Assembly: GCA_024103385.1 (NCBI GenBank)
Contig: JAGFIT010000084.1
Span: 1 to 64,000, forward strand
DNA from: Vicingus serpentipes
GTDB taxonomy: Bacteria > Bacteroidota > Bacteroidia > Flavobacteriales_E > Vicingaceae
Direction of reading: 5' to 3'
DNA: 64,000 nt
Part shown: positions 9,168-19,965 of the stretch, one piece after another
How positions within the stretch are numbered: position 1 is the stretch's first letter
How the letters are laid out: each line of letters begins with the position of its first letter
Notes under the pieces: model-generated
Database searches by the model: none
What the model was told of the DNA's origin: nothing
Seen by the model: the letters and a program-made list of their open reading frames with translations, nothing else
Program-made: the position numbers and the translations under genes

Positions 9168-9801
9168 AGATGATGAAACATGTATAACACCAAAAAACAC
9201 GATTACATCACCTATAAAAAAAGATGATTTTAGTATTTCTAATGAAGAAAAAATAAGAATAATTACTCATCATTTTAAAGAAATAATGGATGTTTTAGGG
9301 TTAGATTTAAACAATGATAGTTTAAAGGAAACTCCAAAAAGAGTTGCTAAAATGTATGTTAATGAAATATTTTCTGGATTAAACCCTAAAAACAAACCTG
9401 AAATAACTCTTTTTGATAATGAGTTTAACTATACTGAACCACTGATTGAAAAAAATATTCCTTTTACCTCTTTTTGTGAACACCATTTTGTACCTATTCA
9501 AGGAATTGCTAATGTGGCTTATATTCCAAGTAATAAAGTGATAGGGTTATCTAAAATTCACCGAGTGGTTGATTATTTTTCCAAACGACCACAAGTACAA
9601 GAACGCCTTACTTTGCAAATCCAAAACGAATTAAAAACAATACTTAAAACCGATGATGTTGGTGTGGTAATAAAGGCTTCCCACAGTTGTATTTCTTGCC
9701 GAGGGATTGATCATCAAGGCAGTTACACCATTACTTCTTTTTTGCCCAAAAGTTTTAAATCAAGCACGGATATAATGACTTGCTTAAATACCTTCAAATA
9801 A
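9127..9801 (+). CDS. folE: GTP cyclohydrolase I
   Basis: The 224-residue protein catalyses GTP to 7,8-dihydroneopterin triphosphate, the first pterin step. Motifs seen: LKETPKRVAKMY, the zinc site FCEHHFVPIQG, KVIGLSKIHRVVDYFSKRPQ, QERLTLQI, and the second zinc Cys region SHSCISCRG. The 40-odd residues before the catalytic core are low in conservation, so the true start may be later than 9127, although no other ATG lies before residue 53. The overlap with the PTPS gene indicates translational coupling. It is a normal-length, apparently intact enzyme. A second folE may exist elsewhere for folate synthesis. Confidence 0.9.
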   Translation: MKQNGTLLNTQVPKDDETCITPKNTITSPIKKDDFSISNEEKIRIITHHFKEIMDVLGLDLNNDSLKETPKRVAKMYVNEIFSGLNPKNKPEITLFDNEFNYTEPLIEKNIPFTSFCEHHFVPIQGIANVAYIPSNKVIGLSKIHRVVDYFSKRPQVQERLTLQIQNELKTILKTDDVGVVIKASHSCISCRGIDHQGSYTITSFLPKSFKSSTDIMTCLNTFK

Positions 9802-9845
9802 TCTAAGAATAGCATATTCTGAAAACGTGTTGGAATACTTATAGC

Positions 9846-10116
9846 TTACCCAGCCAAAAATTTAATCACCCTTTTTTTAAATGGCTCACATCAACTCCTT
9901 TTTCAATCGTTTTACCTTTGGCAACTCTTATTCCTGTTTCGAGTTAGTTATTGTTTTTATATTAACATCCTTCCTCGCTAATGCTCACCATTTGTAAAAT
10001 ACATTGCACTTGAATGCCAATTCATCAGCTAATTCTTTTATGTTTTCTCACTGACAACTTAAATTGACAGTTTTCTCTTTAAACGATTCGTTGTATTTCC
10101 TTTTTTCTTTCCCCAT
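9846..10116 (-). pseudogene. Decayed IS3-family transposase OrfA remnant
   Basis: The reverse strand from the ATG at 10116 reads MGKEKRKYNESFKEKTVNLS, then a stop, then ENIKELADELAFKCNVFYKW, another stop, and later LPKVKRLKKEL and a 'PFKKRVIKFLAG' tail. This follows the helix-turn-helix and leucine-zipper layout of IS3 OrfA proteins, but has several stops and frame changes. No OrfB (DDE) part and no terminal inverted repeats were recognised. The remainder of 9802-10444 holds no gene; a 62-codon ORF at 10190-10378 is low-complexity and probably chance. Confidence 0.6.
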
Positions 10117-10444
10117 AATTCTAAGGTCTTGTTTTTATTATTAAAACAATCTTAATTTTTATGTCCCAGCTAAGTTAGAAAACCCAGTTGTGAGAGTAAC
10201 TGTTTCGGCTACACCTATTTTTATTAAATTCTTTTTAATAGAGATTAACCCTTGTATTTACTTGTTTTTTTTTCTAATTACTTTTTTTTGCAAAAGTAAT
10301 TATAAGTGTAAAATTGATTGTGTCTTGGTTGGGATGGACTTATCTTACACTTTGATAAACTTAAGATGTTGGATGTAATTATCATTTATCAAAAAAACAT
10401 TTTAATGTTCTGCTTTTACCTTAAACAACTATTAAAGTTCGATT

Positions 10445-13400
10445 ATGAATAATTTTAAAGTATTTGCGATACTATTTTTACTTTTTTTCACTTATAATAT
10501 AGCCGCTCAACACTCAAAAGAGAACCATTATGCTGAAAATTTTTTTGATCTTTCAAAGTTAAAAGGGCTTCATGTTGAATATGTTTTGGAGCATCATTTT
10601 ATCGAGACCAATATAAAAGAGGCGTTTTATAGCGAATTATCAAAATTTGGCGCATCCAATAACTACAATGTTGATCATCTAACACGTTATTATTTAACAA
10701 ATTTTAATGTTTATTCTACCCATTTCAAACATCATATTTTTGATGCTTATCCTACTAAAATAGCTAGTTATGATCTTTCGTTAAAAGAAGAAGACTTGTT
10801 GTTTAATCGTTTAGAATTAACCCAATATATTAAATCAATTATACCTATAATTCTAGCAGATTATCATCATGAAGGATATAGTAAAAATACCTTTAGCGTA
10901 GATGATATAGCTACTTCATACAGGGATATTCTTAAGAAAAAAAGGAATGATAAAGGAGCAGGAGAAGAATGTAATAACCCTGATTTTGAAACCTGTGATT
11001 TTACTGGTTGGGAAATGTATACAGGATCGGTAAATTCTAATCCTTATGAGATGATTAATACCGTTACAACAGATAAGTGGTGTAGTGAAAATACAGGAAT
11101 TTGTTATAATGATACTGCTAGCGGAGGGTCTTGTGGATGCACTACTGGCGATGCAAATTGTGCTGGGCAAAATGATTGTATTGCCGCATTTGTAAACCCT
11201 ATAACAGGTGCGTGTACATGTACTGATTGTCCATGCGGATTAGTTCACCCTTATGATCCATCTCACTATACAGTTAATCCTGGAGTTGATGCTCATACAA
11301 ATGTTATTCAGGAAGTGAATCCTAATGGGGGAGGATGTGCTGCAGTTATAGGAGATTATAGGGGAACTGGAAGTAGAGCAGCAAGTATTGTCCAAACTTT
11401 TAGGGTGAGTACCAATAGTGCTAATTTTTCATACAGTTATGCTGCCGTTTTAGAAGACCCTTCAGGACATACATTAGGGGAAAAACCTTTTTTTAAAGTT
11501 AACATGTATGATGCTAATGGGGATGACATTATCTGTGGACTATATAGTGCTACTGCAGGTGATGGTCAAGCAGGATGGATAAATGCTGGGAGTTATGTTT
11601 ACAAAGATTGGACCACTGTTTTTGTTCCATTACAGGGATATATTGGACAAGATGTAACCATAGAGTTTATTGTAGGAGATTGTTCTCAGGGAGGGCATTT
11701 TGGATACGCTTATATTGATATGACCTGTTCTCCATTAGAATTGTTAATAGGTTCTGCGGCTCCTTGTGGTCCAACAACGATATCGGCACCACCAGGAGCC
11801 GATAGTTATCTATGGTCCCCTACTGGAGAGACCACGCAAGCAATTACTCCTACAACAAGTGGAACATATAGCGTAACAATTACTCCGGTATCTGGATCAG
11901 GTTGTTCTGTAACATTAGATACAACTGTAACAATAGAGCCCAAATCGGTAACGGCAGGTTTTACCAGTGCTTCGGGGTGTGTTGGTGTTCCCGTTACTTT
12001 TACCGATCAATCAACTACTACAGGAACTACCATAGATACTTGGGCATGGGATTTTGGAGATGGAAATACTTCTACTCAACAGCACCCCTCCCACACTTAT
12101 GCTTCTGTTGGCAGTTTTAATGTAACCCTAACAGTTACCAGTTTTGATGGTTGTACAGATAATATAACCTTACCTATAACGATAAATCCTTGTATTGGCC
12201 CTCAAATTACCTTAGTGGGTGATACTATTTGTGAAGGTGAAACAGGTACACTAACCGCTATAGGAACAGATGGAACATTAAACTACACCTTTGATTGGAC
12301 AGGTGGAGGAATTACCGGGAATTCTGATAATGGAACTACAGACCCTACAACTGTTACTCAAACAGATAATCCCGCAACCACCACCACCTATACCGTATTA
12401 ATTACCGATAACAATGGAGATACTGCTACTGCTACTGCAGATATTGTGGTTAATCCTCTACCTAACGTAAGTGCTGACAGTGATGCTTCAATATGTATAG
12501 GGGAATCTGTTAACATTACAGGATCTGGAGCTAACACGTATGTATGGGATAATGGATTACCTGCCATAGCAGGACCACACTCGGTGTCACCAGGGGTAAC
12601 CACTACTTATACCGTAACCGGAACAGATGTGAATGGTTGTGTGAATGACTCTAGTGTAACCATAACCGTAAATCCATTACCAACCATTACCACAGCAGAC
12701 GAAGCCGTATGTTGGGAAGATTCAGTTCAAATTTGCGCAGCAGGAGGAGCTACTTATACTTGGGCTGCATTTGATGGAGGATTATTTGATGCAGGCAACA
12801 CAGGAGCATGTGTGTATGTAGAAGGAGACCTAAGCGCCCCAGGAGCAGACTATACCAGACAATATGAAGTTACTGGAACAGATGTGAATGGTTGTGTTGG
12901 TATAGATACAGCAACCGTTACCTATGAAGCCATTTGTGGACCAAGTGTGATGGCTACAGGAGATACCATTTGTATCAATGAACCTTCAGCTAGTTTGACT
13001 ACAGTAATTACCAATACCACAGGAGTAGTGACTTATGCCTGGACACCAATAACGAATTTAGATGACCCTACCAGCCCTAATCCTGTATTTACCCCAACAG
13101 TAGACGGAACATTTACTTATACTGTCACCATTACTGATGACCTAGGAACAGATACCGATAGTACCATCATTATTGTCCACCCCTTACCGCTAGTGATAGG
13201 TTCATTAGATACGGCTATATGTATAGGAGCCTCAGCGAATGTTACAGCTTCAGGAGCGATTAGCTATGTATGGGACAATGGTTTACCCACCACAGCAGGG
13301 CCGCACAATGTGAGCCCAGGAGTAACTACCACTTATACCGTAACCGGGACAGATGTCAATGGATGTGTAAATGATTCAACAGTAACCATTACGGTGAACC

Positions 13401-16123
13401 CATTACCAATTATTACTACAGCGGACAATTCAGTATGTAAAGATAACCCGATTACCATTTGTGCAGCAGCAGGAGTAACTTATAGTTGGATTTCCTTAGA
13501 CGGAGGATTGATTAATGGTTCCTCTACCACTACATGTATTGATGTAGAGACAGACAATCCAACAGCAACAGCAGATGAAGAGAGAAGATATGAAGTGACA
13601 GGATCCGATGCCAATGGCTGTGTGAATACAGCCATTTCTACGGTGACCTTTAACTACATTTGTGGATTAACCATAAGAGCCACAGGAGATACCATTTGTG
13701 AGGGAGATGTTGCTCAATTAACTTCTGATACTAGTTTTGTAACGGGAGCTGTAACTTACTCTTGGACGCCAACTGCAGGGTTAAGTGATCCAACAGCAGC
13801 TAACCCTACAGTAACAGGATTAACCACTACTACTACTTATCAGGTAATTGCTACGGATGCTCTTGCTTCTGATACTGCTACAGCTACTGTGATGGTTAAT
13901 CCCCTACCAGCAGCTAACGATCAAACTCCTGCTGCCATGTGTGAAGATACGCAAGGTTCAGGAACGGTTGCTGGTATTGATTTAACTGCTAATGAGGCAG
14001 CCATCAATGGTGGTTTAGTGACTTACGATTGGTTTGGGGCACTTCCTCCTGCTTCGCCTATTGCTACACCTAACAATGTAACCGTGAGTGATGCGCAAGT
14101 GTTCTATGTGTTAGTAACCGATAATGTTACTGGTTGTGTAGATACTGCTATGGTAACTTATACAGTGAATCCTTTACCGGTTCCTGATGCGGGAATGGAT
14201 CAAGCTATTTGTATTGGTGATAATGCTACGGTAACGGCTACTTCTACTGGGGCTAATCCTATTACCTATACCTGGGATCAAAATCCTCCGGGAACAGGGG
14301 CAGGACCTCATACTTTAAGTCCAACTGCTACTACTACTTATACGGTAACGGCTACGGATAATAATGGTTGTGTAAATACTGATACTATGACTATCACAGT
14401 AAATCCTCTACCGGTGCCTGATGCTGGAATTGATCAAACGATTTGTATTGGTGATAATGCTACGATTACGGCTACTTCTACTGGGGCTAATCCTATTGGG
14501 TATACTTGGGATAATGGTCTGCCTGCAACTAGTGGTCCTCATAATGTAAGCCCTGCTGCTGCTACTACTTATACGGTAACGGTTACGGATAATAATGGTT
14601 GTGTGAACACTGATGTGGTAACGGTAACGGTTAATCCTTTACCGACTCCTAATGCGGGAGTTGATCAAACGATTTGTTTGAATACGAGTACTACTATTAC
14701 TGCTATTTCTGGTGGAACGGGGCCTTTTAATTTTGTTTGGGATAATGGTCTGCCTGCAACTAATGGCCCTCATACGGTAAGTCCTGCTGTTGGTACAACT
14801 ACTTACATTGTTACGGTGACTGATGCTAATGGTTGTGTCAATAGTGATAGTGTAGACATTACGGTAAATCCTATTCCTACTATTGTGGCTAGTAATGACA
14901 CTACCATTTGTGCTGGTGAGTCTGCTACTTTATTTGCAAGTGGAGGAAGTACTTATGTGTGGAGAAATTTAACCACAGGGGTTGATTTTTCTACCAGTGC
15001 TAATCCAACGGTACAGCCTACTGATGCCAACACTTGTTATCAGGTAACGGGTACGGATGCTGCTAGATGTTCTAGTACTGATCTGGTATGTGTAACGGTG
15101 GAGCAACCTCCTGTAACTAACTTTACTGTGGCTCCTGTATGTAATGGTGGCACTTCTTCTTTTAACAATACTACTACTGGAGGTGCTACCTACAATTGGA
15201 ACTTCGGTGATGGAAATACTTCCAATGTTTTTAGTCCGCAACATGTATATAATGGAGAAGGTAAATACTATGTACAATTAACCGCTACTAGTGCTGCAGG
15301 ATGTGTGAGTACTTATGCAGATACTGCTATAGTAAAATATGTGCCTGTGATGAATTTCGATGGAATTAACTTAACGGGTTGTCCTCCTGTAACTTCCACT
15401 TTTACGAACAGATCAGACTCTTTAGATCCCAACTTCACCTATTTCTGGGATTTTGGTGATGGAACATCATCTAACACGAGTGATACTACTGTTTCTCACA
15501 CTTATTCTGAAGTGGGAAGTTATACGGTAAGACTGACCATAACAACTAATGGTTGTTCTGATATGAGAGAACGTATCAACTATGTAATAATTCACCCTGT
15601 ACCTGAAGCTCACTTCACTGCTGAACCTAGTATAGTAGATATTTATGAACCTACGATTAATTTTACAGACCTTTCTATAGGGGCAGATCAATGGTCATGG
15701 GATTTTGGAGATTTAAATGGATCAAATGATCAACATCCTACTCATCAATATACTGATACCGGTACTTTTGTTGTGTGGTTATGGGTAGAAAACCAGTTTG
15801 GTTGTAAGGATTCTGCTACAAAACCTGTTCGTGTAAGGGATATATACACTTTCTTTGCTCCTAACAGTTTTACGCCTGATGGAGATGGAGTAAATGATGT
15901 CTTCTTACCGCAAGGGCATGCCATTGATATGGATGAATACACCTTGTATATTTTTGACAGATGGGGAGAATTGATTTTTGAAACGAATGATTATTATGAA
16001 GGATGGAACGGAATATATCAAGGAAGGCCCGTTCAAATTGATACTTATGTATGGAAAGTCGATTTAAAAGACATCTTCGGTGAACATCATAAGTATATCG
16101 GTAAAGTTAGTGTATTGAGGTGA
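10445..16123 (+). CDS. Giant PKD/repeat adhesin with T9SS type B C-terminal domain
   Basis: The 1892-residue protein has a signal peptide (cut after about YNIAAQ), then a unique domain of about 150 residues and a Cys-rich region (residues 175-290). A beta-sandwich-like domain follows, then many Ig/SprB-like modules ending in VNPLP. PKD domains are seen near residues 532 (WAWDFGDGN), 1582 (YNWNFGDGN), 1665 (YFWDFGDGT) and 1749 (WSWDFGDLN). The last 90 residues are the gliding-motility-associated type B sorting domain ([40 protein letters not shown]). It should be exported by T9SS and held at the cell surface, acting in adhesion or gliding. The repeats are nearly identical at the DNA level (see separate entries). 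The next gene, an EKRYF-family member, is convergent, 56 bases away. Confidence 0.9.
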   Translation: MNNFKVFAILFLLFFTYNIAAQHSKENHYAENFFDLSKLKGLHVEYVLEHHFIETNIKEAFYSELSKFGASNNYNVDHLTRYYLTNFNVYSTHFKHHIFDAYPTKIASYDLSLKEEDLLFNRLELTQYIKSIIPIILADYHHEGYSKNTFSVDDIATSYRDILKKKRNDKGAGEECNNPDFETCDFTGWEMYTGSVNSNPYEMINTVTTDKWCSENTGICYNDTASGGSCGCTTGDANCAGQNDCIAAFVNPITGACTCTDCPCGLVHPYDPSHYTVNPGVDAHTNVIQEVNPNGGGCAAVIGDYRGTGSRAASIVQTFRVSTNSANFSYSYAAVLEDPSGHTLGEKPFFKVNMYDANGDDIICGLYSATAGDGQAGWINAGSYVYKDWTTVFVPLQGYIGQDVTIEFIVGDCSQGGHFGYAYIDMTCSPLELLIGSAAPCGPTTISAPPGADSYLWSPTGETTQAITPTTSGTYSVTITPVSGSGCSVTLDTTVTIEPKSVTAGFTSASGCVGVPVTFTDQSTTTGTTIDTWAWDFGDGNTSTQQHPSHTYASVGSFNVTLTVTSFDGCTDNITLPITINPCIGPQITLVGDTICEGETGTLTAIGTDGTLNYTFDWTGGGITGNSDNGTTDPTTVTQTDNPATTTTYTVLITDNNGDTATATADIVVNPLPNVSADSDASICIGESVNITGSGANTYVWDNGLPAIAGPHSVSPGVTTTYTVTGTDVNGCVNDSSVTITVNPLPTITTADEAVCWEDSVQICAAGGATYTWAAFDGGLFDAGNTGACVYVEGDLSAPGADYTRQYEVTGTDVNGCVGIDTATVTYEAICGPSVMATGDTICINEPSASLTTVITNTTGVVTYAWTPITNLDDPTSPNPVFTPTVDGTFTYTVTITDDLGTDTDSTIIIVHPLPLVIGSLDTAICIGASANVTASGAISYVWDNGLPTTAGPHNVSPGVTTTYTVTGTDVNGCVNDSTVTITVNPLPIITTADNSVCKDNPITICAAAGVTYSWISLDGGLINGSSTTTCIDVETDNPTATADEERRYEVTGSDANGCVNTAISTVTFNYICGLTIRATGDTICEGDVAQLTSDTSFVTGAVTYSWTPTAGLSDPTAANPTVTGLTTTTTYQVIATDALASDTATATVMVNPLPAANDQTPAAMCEDTQGSGTVAGIDLTANEAAINGGLVTYDWFGALPPASPIATPNNVTVSDAQVFYVLVTDNVTGCVDTAMVTYTVNPLPVPDAGMDQAICIGDNATVTATSTGANPITYTWDQNPPGTGAGPHTLSPTATTTYTVTATDNNGCVNTDTMTITVNPLPVPDAGIDQTICIGDNATITATSTGANPIGYTWDNGLPATSGPHNVSPAAATTYTVTVTDNNGCVNTDVVTVTVNPLPTPNAGVDQTICLNTSTTITAISGGTGPFNFVWDNGLPATNGPHTVSPAVGTTTYIVTVTDANGCVNSDSVDITVNPIPTIVASNDTTICAGESATLFASGGSTYVWRNLTTGVDFSTSANPTVQPTDANTCYQVTGTDAARCSSTDLVCVTVEQPPVTNFTVAPVCNGGTSSFNNTTTGGATYNWNFGDGNTSNVFSPQHVYNGEGKYYVQLTATSAAGCVSTYADTAIVKYVPVMNFDGINLTGCPPVTSTFTNRSDSLDPNFTYFWDFGDGTSSNTSDTTVSHTYSEVGSYTVRLTITTNGCSDMRERINYVIIHPVPEAHFTAEPSIVDIYEPTINFTDLSIGADQWSWDFGDLNGSNDQHPTHQYTDTGTFVVWLWVENQFGCKDSATKPVRVRDIYTFFAPNSFTPDGDGVNDVFLPQGHAIDMDEYTLYIFDRWGELIFETNDYYEGWNGIYQGRPVQIDTYVWKVDLKDIFGEHHKYIGKVSVLR
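12210..13905 (+). repeat. Higher-order repeat inside adhesin gene, about 730 bp period
   Basis: Three different modules recur in the same order: a 'GDTIC' module, an 'ICIG...WDNGLP...GPH' module and a 'TTAD..VC...ICAA' module. The GDTIC word falls near 12222, 12958 and 13685, giving spacings of about 730 bases. The unit therefore occurs twice, with the first module present a third time. DNA similarity between copies is high, indicating duplication of a three-module block. Confidence 0.7.
14170..14880 (+). repeat. Three tandem adhesin modules of about 235 bp
   Basis: Copies start near 14170, 14414 and 14645. Each reads as 'PDAG.DQ.ICIG', '[14 protein letters not shown]', 'TTTYTVT.TD.NGCVN', 'VTVNPLP'. 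Two related copies lie further upstream near 12460 and 13190. Parts of the DNA are almost unchanged between neighbours, so the array is recent or kept alike by recombination. Confidence 0.7.
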
Positions 16124-16179
16124 TTTGCTTTTATTGAGAATATTTCTAAATCTAGAATTAAACTAAAAAAATAACTGAT

Positions 16180-17730
16180 TTAAATTAATTGTTTTATTCT
16201 CATATTAATATAATCTATTATTTCATTATTATTATATTCAAGTAGAATTTCTTTAAATGGTTGTTGATCTGTTTTACTTCTTAACCATACTAGAAGGTTA
16301 AATTTTGATAAATCGATAGGGTCGTTTGAATTTTGGGAATTCAAAACTATTTTTAATAAGTCTAATTCTTTTTCTATATAAAAAGAAGAATCTATTTTAA
16401 CCCTTTTTATAGCATCTTCCATGAACCGAACTAACCAAAGTTCTGCTAATGTTTTGTTTTTTAATTTACGACTACTTTTATAAGAGTTTAACAAATATTG
16501 TAAGTACACAAGGTCTTCTGTTTCAAAACAAATAATAAGGATAAGTGCTTTAGTAACCCTGACGACATCTCTTCGTAAGTTCGGGGAAGATAGATTAAGT
16601 AGTTTATTGGAATAAAGTTTTGCCTTCTTATAATTTTTTGTCCAAAAGAAATACTCAGACAAATTACTTAAAATAGTTATTTTAAATAAGTCAGAAATAT
16701 ATTTGTCATACGTCTCTAACCCTTTTTCAATCCATTTTATGAAGTCCGATAATCCTCCAATTCCCCCACTTTGAATATGTGCTACTAATTTATTGCTTGA
16801 TAAATACTGAAAAACAACCATTTTTTCATGGAAAGGCAGTCCTGAATCATCCATTTTTTCAAAAAGAGTTAAAGCTCCTTGAAAATCTTTTGTCTGAAAC
16901 TTACTTACTGCATAATTGTTGATGGCTGTGTTATATTGATTCTTCCTATATTTTTTCATTAAAATATTTTTCTCAAATAATAAGAAAGTATTTTTTGATG
17001 CACGCTCGTATTCCACTGAATTTTTTTGGTAATTATGAAATAAGGCAATTAAAGTATTGATATAATAATGTGTATTAAAAGAGATAGAAGCATTTTGTAA
17101 TGCTATTGCCTTCTTATATAATTTTTTAAATACTTTTTTATGTTCTGTTGTCTGCCTTGACTGAATTTTTACGATACTAAACCCATCAAAAAGTATTTTA
17201 AAACTTTCAAACTCAACCTCTACTTTCCTCAAGGCTTCTCTATTTTTTTCTGTAAGTTTATTAGAATCTTCCATTTTTAAGTTTTGATATTGAAGCAGCT
17301 TTATTTTATACTCATACAATTCTACTAACATTATATTAGCTTCAATTTTATTAGCTTTATTTATAGAGTCGTTTACTAATTTTAAACAAGGTTTATATAA
17401 TGCTCTACTATATAGTAAGCCAATTGTATTTAGTTGCAACCTCAATTTCGAGTAGGCATCTTTTTCTAATGAATAAATTGTCGATGCCTCTAATAACTTA
17501 GAATATAAATCAGATTTTAGCTTAGACTTGTTATTTGTAAAAGCTATTTCAGCGTCAATTTCATCATTGGTTTTATTTAAGTTATCATTAATAACTTTGA
17601 ATAATCTAAGACCAAGATTGTTTCTTCCTCCAGAATTACTTTTAACCGTCTGAGTGAAATATCTTTTTTCATCCTTACTCATCGTCCGAATAAAGTCATA
17701 TAAATAACTTTGATATTTTCTTTTTCTCAT
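16180..17730 (-). CDS. EKRYF-family helical-repeat protein, copy B (intact)
   Basis: The 516-residue soluble protein has no signal peptide or membrane segment. The N-terminus carries the family signature LYDFIRTMSKDEKRYF, followed by NLGLRLFKVIND and KSDLYSKLLEA, a layout shared with copies A (1768) and C (18407). The rest is predicted to be alpha-helical, with TPR-like helix pairs such as NQYNTAINNYAVSKFQTKDF and FKITILSNLSEYFFWTKNYK. It is Lys-rich and may bind nucleic acid or a partner protein through the N-terminal part; this is speculation. Similar proteins of unknown function are common in Bacteroidota genomes. It is convergent with the 1892-residue adhesin. I assign no function. Confidence 0.85.
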   Translation of the reverse strand: MRKRKYQSYLYDFIRTMSKDEKRYFTQTVKSNSGGRNNLGLRLFKVINDNLNKTNDEIDAEIAFTNNKSKLKSDLYSKLLEASTIYSLEKDAYSKLRLQLNTIGLLYSRALYKPCLKLVNDSINKANKIEANIMLVELYEYKIKLLQYQNLKMEDSNKLTEKNREALRKVEVEFESFKILFDGFSIVKIQSRQTTEHKKVFKKLYKKAIALQNASISFNTHYYINTLIALFHNYQKNSVEYERASKNTFLLFEKNILMKKYRKNQYNTAINNYAVSKFQTKDFQGALTLFEKMDDSGLPFHEKMVVFQYLSSNKLVAHIQSGGIGGLSDFIKWIEKGLETYDKYISDLFKITILSNLSEYFFWTKNYKKAKLYSNKLLNLSSPNLRRDVVRVTKALILIICFETEDLVYLQYLLNSYKSSRKLKNKTLAELWLVRFMEDAIKRVKIDSSFYIEKELDLLKIVLNSQNSNDPIDLSKFNLLVWLRSKTDQQPFKEILLEYNNNEIIDYINMRIKQLI

Positions 17731-18406
17731 AATAAATACTGTAAATTACATGTATTTTAGTAGACGTAGAGTGCGCTTATAAATATAAGAAGGTTTTTTA
17801 AAAATGGAAAATAGATGTATTTTTATTTCTTAGATAGAAAGTGAAATCCAAAATTGACGTTTTGTAGAGATTGTTAAGGAAAAAACCTGTCTATTGATTC
17901 CAACAACTAAGTGTGGTATTTAGCTGAAATGTTCTAAAAAACTTTATTACAAAGGCATTAATTAAGCCTTAAATCTTGTGTTCATTAGGGCGTGCGGGAT
18001 CAAACTGGAATTCCTAAAAGAAGTAAGACAACAACGTTAAAACTATTTTTGTGAACCCGTTGCGCATTTTAACAAAATTCTGTCAATTCGAATTTCACTA
18101 TTGAAAAGAGTGAAATTAGTATCGAGAATAGAAATTTTGGTATTTAAACTAGTTCTCGATACATCCCAAAGCAAGTTCGGGGCACTCGAACTGACAAATA
18201 ATTATTATTTTTATTCAAAATGCACAACAGGTTTTATGGTTTTAACAACAACCTTTGTCAATCTTAACTAAGGTTATTATTTATGTAAAGAAATTGTCTA
18301 AAAAAGAGGTAATAAAGTTTAGCTGAGTAGGCTTTTACCCTAATTAAGTACCAATTGTATTGAGAAAAAAAAGAGAGATGTTTCATCGATTTTTTGAGTT
18401 TTAAAG
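17731..18406. other. Intergenic region, 676 bp, between two EKRYF-family genes
   Basis: No coding region is recognised. The region holds one copy of a dispersed repeat (18151-18196). Short TATCGAGAA words at 18120 and, inverted, at 18153 could form a stem. It must contain the promoter of copy B and the end of copy C. Confidence 0.45.
18151..18196 (+). repeat. Dispersed repeat, copy 2
   Basis: It begins AGTTCTCGATACA and ends CACTCGAACTGAC, with TTCGGGG in the middle. It matches the outer words of the copy at 7051-7106 in the opposite orientation. The central palindrome is degenerate here. Confidence 0.5.
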
Positions 18407-19870
18407 CTAAAAAACAAACCCCATTTGACCCATCAATTCTTTAAGTGCTAAATCTTTAGAATTGGTAACCGCTTTTTTAAAATTGGTATATATTTCTTTT
18501 TCTTCTTCCTTATCATTACATTTTAAGAACAACTTAATTGTAGATATAGCTTCTTTCTCTATATCTAACATTTTTCCTTTTTTTGAGAAATACCGCTGTG
18601 ATGATCTTAATAAATAAGGCAGGGAATCAATGTAACCCATCTCATAATAAATAAATAATTGCATAATTTTCGCAGAAGATTGAATATTCGGATGCTGGTT
18701 ATTTTGATCATAATCTAACAATTTATTTATCCATCCCGTTGCTTGATGATATTCTTTTAATTGAAAAAACAGGCAAGAAAGACCAAAGAAAATATTTTGT
18801 TCCCCAACTGTCCCTAAAACTCCTGAGTAAGTTGCTAACCCTTTTTTAACATCAGGAACAAGCTTTAATAATTTATCAAACTGCTTAGTTTTCAAATACA
18901 TTTTTATTTCCATATGATAAGAAGAATTAAAAACAGCACTTTTAACTCCTTTCTCTTTTGATTTAATAGCTCTCATTATTTTTAAATAATGTTCAAAATC
19001 TTGTTGATTTCCAACCCCAACACAAGACAACAATAAATTATGTAATGCAGCAATATAGTTAAACACTTTATACGGAATAAATTGTGGATATTCATCATAC
19101 AACTCAAAACGCTTTTTTTGATACAAAAAGCTTTTCTTATAGTCTTTTATTGCTGCATAATACATGGATTTGGCATGATAATACGATCTCTTCGTGTGGT
19201 ACAATGTAGCAAGATTTTCATTTTGAAGTAAAAGGTGGTTATTCAATTCATGTAGCTTGTCTATTAATTTACTAGTATTTCCTTTCCCAAAATTTATCGA
19301 TTGAAGATATATCTCATTAGCTAAATTTTCATATTCGCTAATTTGTTTAATATAGCTTATGCAAGAAGATTCTAATCTATATAGTCTTCTATAGGTATCC
19401 TGTTGAGACTCTTTGAAGACTGGATAACTTATTAAAAATCGTTCTAATTTTATCAAAATTATTTTATCCAAAAACTGTTCATACCTATCTACATATTGAT
19501 ATGCTTTAACAAGTAGTTTTTTGGCTTGTTTAAAAAGCGATCGTTTTGAGAGGTATTTAATATTGCTAACCATCTCATTAACACTTTCATCTGTTGATGT
19601 ATTCTCGACATAAAACTCTCGCATCACACGTAAAATCTTTTTATACAAATATGCTTTCGCTACTGAGAAGTTTTTTTTATTATCAAACTGCGCTAATAAT
19701 TCTTTTTCATCGTATTTATCCTTTTTCTTTGATTGTTTATCAATAGCATCAAATAGGCCTAAATAATGCATGTTTCTTCCTCTTTTTAAAGCATCTATCT
19801 TAAAATACCTTTTCTCTGTTTTGGTCATTGATTTTATCAACTGAAATAAATCGTCAGAAGTCAATTTCAT
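18407..19870 (-). CDS. EKRYF-family helical-repeat protein, copy C
   Basis: The 487-residue soluble, mainly alpha-helical protein has the N-terminal signature LFQLIKSMTKTEKRYFKIDA, followed by NMHYLGLFDAIDKQ and FSVAKAYLYKKILRVMREFY. This is the same three-part head as copies A and B but clearly more diverged. The middle and C-terminal parts look like TPR-type helix pairs (KQAKKLLVKAYQYVDRYEQF; YHQATGWINKLLDYD). There is no signal peptide. It is divergent from the two-gene secreted-protein operon that starts at 20027, with 156 bases between starts. A TATATTTG on the minus strand (19908-19915) fits its -7 box. The function is unknown; the repeated location beside adhesin genes suggests a role in their expression or export. 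Confidence 0.82.
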   Translation of the reverse strand: MKLTSDDLFQLIKSMTKTEKRYFKIDALKRGRNMHYLGLFDAIDKQSKKKDKYDEKELLAQFDNKKNFSVAKAYLYKKILRVMREFYVENTSTDESVNEMVSNIKYLSKRSLFKQAKKLLVKAYQYVDRYEQFLDKIILIKLERFLISYPVFKESQQDTYRRLYRLESSCISYIKQISEYENLANEIYLQSINFGKGNTSKLIDKLHELNNHLLLQNENLATLYHTKRSYYHAKSMYYAAIKDYKKSFLYQKKRFELYDEYPQFIPYKVFNYIAALHNLLLSCVGVGNQQDFEHYLKIMRAIKSKEKGVKSAVFNSSYHMEIKMYLKTKQFDKLLKLVPDVKKGLATYSGVLGTVGEQNIFFGLSCLFFQLKEYHQATGWINKLLDYDQNNQHPNIQSSAKIMQLFIYYEMGYIDSLPYLLRSSQRYFSKKGKMLDIEKEAISTIKLFLKCNDKEEEKEIYTNFKKAVTNSKDLALKELMGQMGFVF

Positions 19871-19965
19871 AAAATACTTAGTTTAGATTCTTTTAATTAC
19901 TTGATTACAAATATAATATAAAATAATATGATAACATAAAATACTTAGTTTAATACAAATTAGAA

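Noticed and set aside
10190-10378. 62-codon plus-strand ORF between IS3 remnant and adhesin gene
   Set aside because: Low-complexity Phe/Ile/Lys text from T-rich DNA, overlapping nothing conserved; no homologue pattern recognised.
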